Position numbers and translations under genes: made by a program
Part shown: positions 9,080 to 16,679 of the stretch, piece after piece
Position numbering within the stretch: the stretch's first letter is position 1
Layout: the number at the start of each line of letters is the position of its first letter
NCBI GenBank assembly: GCA_001873365.1
Contig: MNYZ01000018.1
Location: 27,176-91,175 of the forward strand
From: Oscillatoriales cyanobacterium CG2_30_40_61
Lineage (GTDB): Bacteria > Cyanobacteriota > Cyanobacteriia > Cyanobacteriales > Microcoleaceae
Direction: 5' to 3'
Length of the DNA: 64,000 nucleotides
Notes under the pieces: model-generated
Seen by the model: only the letters and a program-made list of their open reading frames with translations
Databases searched by the model: none
Told to the model about the DNA's origin: nothing

Positions 9080-9160
9080 CACGGATTTAAGAAGATTACG
9101 CAGATTAACGCAGATTAAAATCCGTGAAATCCGTGAAATCCTCTTAAATCCGTGATCCCC
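9080..9160. repeat. Dispersed repeat of ATCCGTGAAATCCGTG type (copy A)
   Basis: About 81 bp between the SDR and GTPase genes, made of short CACGGATTT- and ACGCAGATTA-like units. Bases 9114-9159 are identical, as reverse complement, to 40379-40424. A second block, 9094-9109, matches 40452-40467. The two blocks are separated by 4 bp here and by 27 bp in the other copy. Confidence 0.85.
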
Positions 9161-9174
9161 ATTCCCTATTAATA

Positions 9175-10575
9175 ATGAATCATTTTGATCAAGCTCGTTC
9201 TAGTTTAAAACAAACTTTATCCCGTTATCACCATTTACAACGGGGGCGACGCAGTTCCCATCCTGAATTACAAGCCACCTTACAAAAACAGTTAGAAATC
9301 CTCTCAACTAATTTAGAAAAACTAGAACAAGGAATTATTAGAATTGCGGTATTTGGTTTAGTCAGTCGCGGAAAATCGGCGGTTTTAAATGCTTTATTGG
9401 GGGAAAAAATTCTCCAAACTGGGCCGTTAAATGGGGTAACTCAATGGCCCCGTTCTATTCGTTGGAGTGTGCCTTTATCTCAGATTGAAGCACCAAATCG
9501 GATTGATAATATTGACGAATCAAATCCGATTCAAGTTGAGTTAATTGATACCCCAGGATTAGATGAAGTCGCCGGACAGGTGCGGGGGGATATGGCAAAG
9601 GAAGTTACCCGCCAAGCGGATTTAATTTTATTTGTGGTAGCGGGGGATTTAACTAGAACTGAATATGAGGCTTTATTAGAATTACAAAATGCTCATAAAC
9701 CATTAATTATTGTTTTTAATAAAATTGATTTATATACAGAAATAGAACGGGAAAAAATCTATCAAAATTTACAAAATCTAGCCAAAGGTAAAGATATTTC
9801 TATTGTTGAATCTTCTAATAAATCTCAACCTTTTGAAATTGTCAAGGTATCAGCCGAACCCGCACCCATCCAGTTAAGAATTGAATGGCCGGATGGTCGA
9901 ATAACATACCAATGGGAATCTCCCGCTTCCCAAATTGATGAATTAAAACAGATTATTTTAAAGCTATTAAATCGAGAAGGACGCTCACTTTTAGCTTTAA
10001 ATGCTTTAGTTCAAGGGAGAGAAGCGGAAAGGATTATCGCTCGTCAAAGTATTGAATTACAAGCGACGGAAGCAGAGGAATTAATCTGGAAATTTACTTG
10101 TTATAAAGCCGTAGCCGTAGCCTTAAATCCGATTGCAATTTTAGATGTTTTGGGTGCAACTATTAGCGATTTAATTTTAATTCGGTCTTTAGCCCGTTTA
10201 TATGGTTTACCCATGACCAGTTATCAAGCGGGGAAATTATGGAAAAAAATTCTATTAAGTTCGGGAGGGTTACTATTAGCTGAAATGGGTAGTGGTTGGA
10301 TATTGGGATTTGGTAAAAGTGCGGCTGGGTTAGCAACGGATCTCGCTAATTATGCCGGAATTGCTATTACTCAAGCCTCAATTTCTGCCTATCTAACCTA
10401 TACGGTTGGTCAGGCGGCGCAAGTCTATTTAGAAAAAGGCTGTACTTGGGGTGAACAGGGTATTGATACCGCTATTCAAGAGATTTTAAATCAAGTTAAC
10501 CGAGATAGTTTTATCCTGCGCTTAAAGTCGGAAATTGATCGAAGTTCTCAACTTGATTCTTTGGAAGTAGATTGA
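9175..10575 (+). CDS. Membrane-associated GTPase (Era/dynamin-like G domain with C-terminal DUF697-like region)
   Basis: 466 residues. An N-terminal helical region is followed by a G domain: P-loop GLVSRGKSA (residues about 61-69), IDTPGLDE (G3), and FNKIDLY (G4). The C-terminal third is hydrophobic and helical (AVAVALNPIAILDVLGATISDLI, later GLATDLANYAGIAITQASI), consistent with membrane insertion in DUF697-type proteins. The role is probably membrane-linked, but no partner is visible. The 3' end overlaps the convergent DUF4359 gene by 28 bp (10548-10575), a tight tail-to-tail arrangement. Confidence 0.82.
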   Translation: MNHFDQARSSLKQTLSRYHHLQRGRRSSHPELQATLQKQLEILSTNLEKLEQGIIRIAVFGLVSRGKSAVLNALLGEKILQTGPLNGVTQWPRSIRWSVPLSQIEAPNRIDNIDESNPIQVELIDTPGLDEVAGQVRGDMAKEVTRQADLILFVVAGDLTRTEYEALLELQNAHKPLIIVFNKIDLYTEIEREKIYQNLQNLAKGKDISIVESSNKSQPFEIVKVSAEPAPIQLRIEWPDGRITYQWESPASQIDELKQIILKLLNREGRSLLALNALVQGREAERIIARQSIELQATEAEELIWKFTCYKAVAVALNPIAILDVLGATISDLILIRSLARLYGLPMTSYQAGKLWKKILLSSGGLLLAEMGSGWILGFGKSAAGLATDLANYAGIAITQASISAYLTYTVGQAAQVYLEKGCTWGEQGIDTAIQEILNQVNRDSFILRLKSEIDRSSQLDSLEVD

Positions 10576-10982
10576 GTTGAATTAGGATCTTTTGTGGGAA
10601 AGGTCATAAAATTACCAAATCCCCCCAATGTTTGATATTTATATCCGGCTATTTCGGTGGTATAAACACTAAATAAAATCGCATTTTGTCGCGTTGTGGA
10701 TTTATCTACCGTGTCTTTAATTAGGTGACGTTGGTTGACTACTAAGGTATTACAAGTATTCACTAATGCACTAGAAAATCCTTTTAAAAATTCAGGAACT
10801 TGGGATTCTTTACAAATTGATTTTTTAATTTCGGCGGATAATTTATCGGAAGCATAATTAATATATTCCTCCCGTTGGGGATTGGTAAATGCCATGGTTC
10901 CGGCTAAAATAGTCAGTAGGATTGCGCCTTTTCCTAGATAACCCGAAGATGATTGAGATGGAACATAATCAAGTCTCGCCAT
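10548..10982 (-). CDS. DUF4359 domain-containing protein
   Basis: 144 residues with one N-terminal membrane segment (about residues 16-33, LGKGAILLTILAGTMAFTNP). The rest is soluble and resembles the cyanobacterial DUF4359 family: NPQREEYINYASDKL, then two cysteines in ICKESQVPEFLKG and NTCNTL, and YTTEIAGYKYQTLGGFGNF. Function unknown. The C-terminus is Ser/Thr rich and overlaps the 3' end of the GTPase gene on the other strand. Confidence 0.75.
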   Translation of the reverse strand: MARLDYVPSQSSSGYLGKGAILLTILAGTMAFTNPQREEYINYASDKLSAEIKKSICKESQVPEFLKGFSSALVNTCNTLVVNQRHLIKDTVDKSTTRQNAILFSVYTTEIAGYKYQTLGGFGNFMTFPTKDPNSTQSTSKESS

Positions 10983-11012
10983 GGCATTTACTAAAAATAA
11001 AGACTATCCCAA

Positions 11013-11636
11013 TTATATCTTTCCAGGGTTCCTCTGTCGATTCAGGATTTCGCTAGAAGCAGAAAAACCAGATTTGGGAGTAACCGCTTGAAATTGCGAG
11101 TCTAAGGTAACAAAATAGAGTTCCACATCCAAACTCGGATATCGCTCCCGAATTGCTGTATAGGCTTGGTTTAAATAATCAACATGGGCTTGATATTCCC
11201 GTTCGGGATTTTCATGCAGGTTAGGGTCAATTAAACTAGAGTATGCTCCACAATCTTCATGATCTAAGATGATCACTTTTTCAATATCATGGAGTTTATA
11301 GGATAACTCTAATTGATCCCAAAAAACCGTTGATTCTTCTTGATGGGGAAAACCAGAAATTGCTAAGGAAGCTCCGGCTAGGGCTGTCCAGTCATACTTT
11401 TGAGGTAAAATATTAGACATAAATTGTTGTTCGGCGTTCATAAACCGAAAATCAATACAACTTAATACTAAAGCCTTGGCGTGATGATTCTCAGACAGAG
11501 CGGGTTTAGCAAATTCTAACAGAGGAATAGAAACAATAGTTGTTAATAGCGATCGCATAAACCAACGACGACTTAACAAATGGGAACAATTCCCCCCACA
11601 GTCACATCCGGTGAATCCCTTAAAATTATGGTTCAT
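11013..11636 (-). CDS. Beta-type carbonic anhydrase homologue with twin-arginine export signal
   Basis: 207 residues. The beta-CA pattern is intact: Cys60, Asp62 and Arg64 in SCIDFRF, and His126 and Cys129 in DHEDCGAY, which would hold zinc and the Asp-Arg dyad. A twin-arginine motif SRRWFM (residues 22-27) precedes a hydrophobic stretch, so export by Tat to the periplasm or lumen is likely. The cysteine-rich head CDCGGNC is unusual. The start ATG overlaps the SulP stop as ATGA (11633-11636), which suggests translational coupling. Expected role: interconverting CO2 and bicarbonate next to the transporter encoded upstream. Activity is inferred. Confidence 0.85.
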   Translation of the reverse strand: MNHNFKGFTGCDCGGNCSHLLSRRWFMRSLLTTIVSIPLLEFAKPALSENHHAKALVLSCIDFRFMNAEQQFMSNILPQKYDWTALAGASLAISGFPHQEESTVFWDQLELSYKLHDIEKVIILDHEDCGAYSSLIDPNLHENPEREYQAHVDYLNQAYTAIRERYPSLDVELYFVTLDSQFQAVTPKSGFSASSEILNRQRNPGKI

Positions 11637-13276
11637 GTTTGAAATTCCAGTGCTTTTTCTTTAATAGGTTCTTCCAGGGAGCGAATAGCTGCATCAGTGG
11701 TTTCAAAACAGTTATTTTGACCAATTTTATCCAAAAGACCACTTCGTTCTAAACGTTCTTGAACTTGAGGTTGCATACCACTTAAAATCAAACGACAACC
11801 CCGACGTTTTAGGTCTTGATAAATGTCTTCGAGAGCCACTAAAGCGGTGGTATCAATATTAGGAACAAACCGGAGTCGTAAAATTAAATACTTGACTTGA
11901 GGTTCTTCTCTTAAGAAGGTAGCAAATCGTTCCGCCGCTCCAAAAAATAGAGGGCCATCAACCCGATACACGGCAATTTCTTTAGTTAATTCTAAAGGAA
12001 TTCCAGGGGGAAAAGCTTCGGATTCGGGCACTTTTGCCAAATCCATTTCACTCATGCGCTTGATAAACAAAACACTAGCCGCAATTAAACCCACTTCCAC
12101 AGCCAGAATTAAATCAAAACCAATGGTAATCCCCCAAGTCAGTAACATCACGCCAAAATCAGCGTAATCGGCTCTCAAAAGCAAGCCAATGGTTTCCCAC
12201 TCAATCATTCTGACACTGGTGACCATCAAAATTCCCGCTAAGGCAGCTAGGGGAATTTGAGCAGCTAGAGGTGCCAATATAACTACAATCAAGGCCAGGA
12301 CAACACCGTGAATCACTCCCGAAAGACGAGTCCTCCCCCCAGAGCGGACGTTAACAGCAGTGCGGGCGATGGCTCCAGTGGCCGGAATTCCCCCAAAAAA
12401 GGGAACAACGATATTAGCCAATCCTTGACCAATCAGTTCTCGGTTACTATTGTGTTTATCACTAACGGTCATGCCATCGGCTACCACCGCCGATAGTAAG
12501 GATTCAATACTTCCTAACGCCGCTAATGCTAAGGCGGGATTAATTAATTCTCGGAGTAAGCTCCAATCTTGCCAATGGGGAATAATATGGGGAAGGGGCA
12601 AAGATTGGGGAATTTCGCCAATCATTTGAATATTCAGGTGAAAATAGGCGGTTAATCCGGTTGCTAAGACTAATCCGACCAAAGAGCCCGGAATTAGACG
12701 GGTGATTTTGATCCAAAATAGTTTGGTGACAATCACAACGCTGGCGATCGCGACCGTTGGCCAATTAATATTTTCTAAATGGCTAAAAGTTTCTAATAGA
12801 CCAGGAAAGAAGTGTTCACTTCGAGGTAAATCTAAGCCGAAAAAATTATTCAGTTGGCTACAAAAAATAATCACCGCAATCCCATTGGTAAAGCCAGTGG
12901 TGACCGGATAGGGAATAAATTTAACGATTTGGCCTAATTTAGTCACTCCCAGAGCCACCTGGATGATTCCGGCCATGACTCCTGCGATCCAAACCTTCTC
13001 AATCCCATATTTGCTGACAATTCCAATCAAAACTACGGCCATGGCTCCGGTGGGCCCGGTAATTTGTACCTGTGACCCCCCACAGATAGCGGCTACAATC
13101 CCGGCAATAATGGCGGTATAAAGTCCGGCCTTGGGTTCGACTCCACTGGCGACGGCAAAGGCTAGGGCTAGGGGTAGGGCGACAATGGCGGCGGTAATTC
13201 CTCCGGTTAAATCACCTCGCCAAGAGCCAAAAATATTACCTAAGCCCAAGTTTGGTTTAATTACTTCTTCTGTCAT
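11633..13276 (-). CDS. SulP-family anion (probable bicarbonate) transporter with STAS domain
   Basis: 547 residues. SulP transmembrane core with GGITAAIVALPLALAFAVASG near the N-terminus, ITGPTGAMAVVLIGIV, NSNRELIGQGLANIVVPFFGG and a cytoplasmic STAS domain from about residue 440 (YRVDGPLFFGAAERF to LDKIG). It resembles BicA, the sodium-dependent bicarbonate transporter of cyanobacteria, but SulP proteins also carry sulfate. The coupled carbonic anhydrase downstream is the best argument for bicarbonate. It lies 72 bp after arsR on the same strand, so the three genes probably form an operon. Confidence 0.88.
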   Translation of the reverse strand: MTEEVIKPNLGLGNIFGSWRGDLTGGITAAIVALPLALAFAVASGVEPKAGLYTAIIAGIVAAICGGSQVQITGPTGAMAVVLIGIVSKYGIEKVWIAGVMAGIIQVALGVTKLGQIVKFIPYPVTTGFTNGIAVIIFCSQLNNFFGLDLPRSEHFFPGLLETFSHLENINWPTVAIASVVIVTKLFWIKITRLIPGSLVGLVLATGLTAYFHLNIQMIGEIPQSLPLPHIIPHWQDWSLLRELINPALALAALGSIESLLSAVVADGMTVSDKHNSNRELIGQGLANIVVPFFGGIPATGAIARTAVNVRSGGRTRLSGVIHGVVLALIVVILAPLAAQIPLAALAGILMVTSVRMIEWETIGLLLRADYADFGVMLLTWGITIGFDLILAVEVGLIAASVLFIKRMSEMDLAKVPESEAFPPGIPLELTKEIAVYRVDGPLFFGAAERFATFLREEPQVKYLILRLRFVPNIDTTALVALEDIYQDLKRRGCRLILSGMQPQVQERLERSGLLDKIGQNNCFETTDAAIRSLEEPIKEKALEFQT

Positions 13277-13348
13277 GGCGGTGATTTACTCTAATTAATG
13301 TTGTGATAGTCATTGGCCAGCTTCAGAGTTCGGATCTTCGAGATTTTC

Positions 13349-13654
13349 TCAAGCATCACGCACTTCTAGGAGATGGTTATTAAAAACTTCTAGGGCGGCA
13401 TCGAGAACTTTAAAAATCCCTGGATCACGAATGCAGTAAAAGATATAGTTTCCCTGTCGTCGGGCTTTTACCAAATTATAGCGACGCAGAATTGCTAATT
13501 GCTGAGAGACTGAAGATGCTTCAACTTCAATCCATTGGGCGATATCGTTAACGCTTTTTTCCCCAACACGCAAGGTGTCTAAAATCTGGATCCGCAGAGG
13601 GTTAGACAGGACTTTGAAGAAATCGGCTTTGAAGTAACTGGGCTGAAATGTCAT
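13349..13654 (-). CDS. ArsR-family winged-helix repressor
   Basis: 101 residues: FFKVLSNPLRIQILDTLRVG, recognition region ASSVSQQLAILRRYNLV, and wing KARRQGNYIFYCIRD. The classical arsenic/metal site (ELCVCDL in helix 3) is replaced by EKSVNDIA, and a single cysteine (FYCIRD) remains, so metal sensing through that site is unlikely. As first gene of the arsR-sulP-carbonic anhydrase unit it probably controls that operon. An inverted repeat lies directly upstream (13667-13698). The effector is unknown. Confidence 0.88.
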   Translation of the reverse strand: MTFQPSYFKADFFKVLSNPLRIQILDTLRVGEKSVNDIAQWIEVEASSVSQQLAILRRYNLVKARRQGNYIFYCIRDPGIFKVLDAALEVFNNHLLEVRDA

Positions 13655-13666
13655 TTCATTAGGTTT

Positions 13667-13698
13667 CTATCTGAGTACCTGCAAATATCTTCAGATAG
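13667..13698. promoter_or_regulatory. Candidate ArsR operator upstream of the arsR-sulP-CA operon
   Basis: CTATCTGA (13667-13674) and TCAGATAG (13691-13698) are perfect inverted arms, 16 nt apart and 13 bp upstream of the arsR start codon. The position fits an autoregulatory operator. The spacing is wider than in many ArsR sites, so this is a suggestion only. Confidence 0.4.
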
Positions 13699-13820
13699 TT
13701 TAGCACAAAAATGGGAGGAGCAACCCGCGATCCTGTGGATTGTTGTTCTCCTCCCTGTGGGCTATGATTTTTGAAACCCCATGTCGGGAATGAATTAAAA
13801 TTCACTGATTCCGATGATTT

Positions 13821-16256
13821 TCAACTCAAATCTTTTGTAATATTCTGAAATAGCCAATAATCTTGATATTCTGATAAAATAAAATCCATAGCTTCTTCTA
13901 GTTTGACTTCTAAATCATAATTTTGAATATCTACTATCATTTGATAAAATAACTCAAACAAAACTCGATAATCTTGATTCCAAACCATCAATTTTCCATT
14001 TTTAGAATGTTGCAGTTTTTCTAACTCAAATAGGCTTTTCTGACCACTGATGGGATAATCGGTTTGATCTCGACAGAGAATAAATTTAAAATTAGGTTTT
14101 AAAATCAATAACTCATTCCAGTTTTTCATTCTATGGAAAAAGGGCGCTCCACCTAGATGCAAAAATCCCACGACAAAACTATGGGTTTGAGTTTGAATAA
14201 CTAAATGTTCAGGAATCACCCGTTTTCCTAAGTGTAAAACATCAAAACTCAAGGGAGAAATAACTAACATTAAGGCTTCTAAAATCGTGATTAATTTTCC
14301 TAAATCGTCACTATCGGTGAGGATTTTAGGTTTAGCTAAATTCGCTTCTAAACAAATTCGTTGCGCGTTTAAATAATTTTTGAGTTGACGTTTAGACGCG
14401 GAATCAAAGGAGGGGATAAACCCAAATAATTCCTCGTTAAATACTTCTAAATTTTGCTGATTTTTTTCCTCTAAAACCTTGATAATTTGAGTCATTCCCT
14501 GTTTCATTTGTTCCAGTTCAATTTCTAACTGTTTTAACCGGATTTCCACCTCGGTTTCATCGGTTTGTAATACGGGAATTAGTTGATGTTTCGGGAGAGG
14601 AATTCCATCAACTTTATAGCGGTAATAATCCGCCGCCACATTCAGGACTGTCCGAATAGAAATATGATTTAAAATTCCAGTAATTTCGTCCACTTCAAAT
14701 AAATCATCCAGGGTGACATCTAACCCTTGTAATTTTAAATTCAATAACTGTTTTAACTCTTGATTAGAAGGACGGTTGAGAAACACCTGGGACTGGGATA
14801 CCCGATCAATAATTGACCCATCAAAAACCTGTTTAAATTGTTGCCAGCGATCAGGAAATAGATTTAAAATAATTAAACTATTCGGAATATGGGTAAAAAT
14901 CTCTTTAATCGCAGTTCCAAAACAGTGTAATAACCGTTCATTATGTTTTAATCCTAATCCTTCTAACTGATCAAAAACAATGATTAAAGGTTCATCTAAT
15001 AGGGATAAACACCCCAAAACCTTTAACGCTTCTAAAGATGCTTCCTCCCGACTCAATTCATCTTCCCAAGAGGGTAAACCTACCCGGTCTAATTCTTCTT
15101 GGGGGAGATTATTCATGGCTAACCATTGGGTAATAATTTGACGCCGATTAAAGTCCGTATAGCCACAAAATTTCACAATTCCCTGTAAAAATTTAGGGGC
15201 GTAACCGGCGGCGGAAAAGTTATTATTCCACCACTCTAAAGCCCGTTTTTCAATATGTTGCCAAAATTCCCGTTTGGTCTTGGTTTCCGCTTGGGATAAG
15301 TCGGTAAATAGCTTTAAATTTCCCCCTTGAATTAGTTGTAAGATCTTTTCATCTTTTTGGGTTTTTGAGGTAAAATAGTTATCGGTAGATTTAATAATCT
15401 CGGCAAAACTATTAGCCAATAAATACTCAAGCTGAGTGTGAATACTATTTGGAACAATTTGGATTAAGGATTCTAAAATTCGACTATAGGTATGAAATAA
15501 AACCGTATCAGAATTATTGGGTTGACGGATAAATAATAATCTATTTTTGGTTAATAAATCCTTGGCTAATCGCATCATCAGATGGGTTTTACCTGATCCG
15601 GGTTCCCCAATCACAATCGCCCCTTTTGTTTGATGATTAAAGTCTAATTTAATATCTGCTAAAATAGATTTTAAGCGATCGCATTCTTCCGCAAAAATTC
15701 CGCGAAAATCCGGGTGATCCTGAAAAGGAGTATCAACCCGACTGCTTCCAAAAGGGTTAGGTTGGGTTTTTAATTCTTTTTTCAGAAATTCATTTGCAAT
15801 ATGTTTATAAAGTTGATAGGTAAATAACGCATCATATTTAGCTCTATGGGCAGAATCTTTCTTGAAAAATTGACCCTCTAATTTAAGTCTTAAATGTTTA
15901 CTTAAAGCCTCTAAAGAATGACTATTTAATTGGGGTAAATAGCGTTGAGCTAGTTCAAAACTACACTGGAAATCTAATTGGGGAGCAGAGATTCCCACGG
16001 CTTTAAAAGTATTTCTCAATATTTCAATATCATGTTGAGCATAATGACAAATAATCACTTGAGATTGAGCAATTTCCAGAAATTCTGTTAAAATTACTTT
16101 TAACGGTTTAGTTAGATGGGCAATTTTAGGACTTTGGGGATGATTTTCCACAAAGGCTTCATAGATTAATTCTCCTTGCTCATTGACAATGGCTAATTCT
16201 CTTAAAATTGGTTGTCCTTCCGTATCAATAACAATAAAGTTTTTTGTAGTTTTCAT
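13821..16256 (-). CDS. DnaQ-like 3'-5' exonuclease fused to P-loop ATPase
   Basis: 811 residues. The N-terminal DEDDh exonuclease domain (residues 5-155) keeps all five residues: Asp11 and Glu13 in VIDTEGQ, Asp76 in AQHDIEIL, and His137 and Asp142 in HRAKYDA. A P-loop ATPase follows, with Walker A GEPGSGKTH (217-225), Walker B-like PLIIVFDQLEG near Asp429, and RVSQSQVFLNRPSN and ISIRTVLNVAADYYR in the helical lid. A coiled coil at about 575-605 leads to a C-terminal domain I do not recognise (SPLSFDVLHLGKRVIPEHLVI, KLMVWNQDYRVLFELFY). The gene stands alone. The architecture suggests a STAND- or ORC-like switch controlling a nuclease, perhaps in defence or DNA repair; this is inference. Confidence 0.85.
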   Translation of the reverse strand: MKTTKNFIVIDTEGQPILRELAIVNEQGELIYEAFVENHPQSPKIAHLTKPLKVILTEFLEIAQSQVIICHYAQHDIEILRNTFKAVGISAPQLDFQCSFELAQRYLPQLNSHSLEALSKHLRLKLEGQFFKKDSAHRAKYDALFTYQLYKHIANEFLKKELKTQPNPFGSSRVDTPFQDHPDFRGIFAEECDRLKSILADIKLDFNHQTKGAIVIGEPGSGKTHLMMRLAKDLLTKNRLLFIRQPNNSDTVLFHTYSRILESLIQIVPNSIHTQLEYLLANSFAEIIKSTDNYFTSKTQKDEKILQLIQGGNLKLFTDLSQAETKTKREFWQHIEKRALEWWNNNFSAAGYAPKFLQGIVKFCGYTDFNRRQIITQWLAMNNLPQEELDRVGLPSWEDELSREEASLEALKVLGCLSLLDEPLIIVFDQLEGLGLKHNERLLHCFGTAIKEIFTHIPNSLIILNLFPDRWQQFKQVFDGSIIDRVSQSQVFLNRPSNQELKQLLNLKLQGLDVTLDDLFEVDEITGILNHISIRTVLNVAADYYRYKVDGIPLPKHQLIPVLQTDETEVEIRLKQLEIELEQMKQGMTQIIKVLEEKNQQNLEVFNEELFGFIPSFDSASKRQLKNYLNAQRICLEANLAKPKILTDSDDLGKLITILEALMLVISPLSFDVLHLGKRVIPEHLVIQTQTHSFVVGFLHLGGAPFFHRMKNWNELLILKPNFKFILCRDQTDYPISGQKSLFELEKLQHSKNGKLMVWNQDYRVLFELFYQMIVDIQNYDLEVKLEEAMDFILSEYQDYWLFQNITKDLS

Positions 16257-16484
16257 AGCAATTAATCACAATAAATAATCTCTAAACGTAGAATTAAATG
16301 ATCAAGAGCACAAGATCCCCTGGACTTCCCTCACTTGCTTCTATGTTCATTGTCACTCAAATTGAACGTTATTATCACAGAATTTTAGAGATGAGCGTCC
16401 CTGATTTAACCGGGAAAATACGGAATAATTAAATTATTCAGTTAATCTCTATTCTTTCCACCGTTAAGGATTTGGAGGGTGATT

Positions 16485-16598
16485 ATGAAAGTTTATCCTA
16501 AACCTCTGCGCTCTAACCCCTACAACAGTTACCGCGACCCTAAAACCGGACGCTGGTTAGTTGTCAAACCCCTGGAGAATTCCGCTAGAATGGATTAA
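16485..16598 (+). CDS. 37-residue small protein, conserved-looking, unknown function
   Basis: ATG 16485 to TAA 16596-16598 encodes MKVYPKPLRSNPYNSYRDP, then KTGRWLVVKPLENSARMD. It has a strong ribosome binding site (GGAGGG about 8 nt upstream), a net basic charge and ordinary codon use. It has no membrane segment. The motif RDPKTGRWLVV looks like a compact folded or ligand-binding segment, and I have the impression of similar short proteins in other cyanobacteria, which I cannot verify here. It lies 81 bp upstream of the photolyase homologue on the same strand. Confidence 0.65.
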   Translation: MKVYPKPLRSNPYNSYRDPKTGRWLVVKPLENSARMD

Positions 16599-16679
16599 GT
16601 GTAACGTTTTGTAAATCCGTGGGTTAGACTAACAGATGGACTGCTAAAACGAACTTAACCCTTTAGACGGCTAATTATT

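Noticed and set aside
12308..12911. Short frames on both strands within the SulP gene
   Set aside because: They overlap conserved transmembrane coding sequence in other frames and have no independent support.
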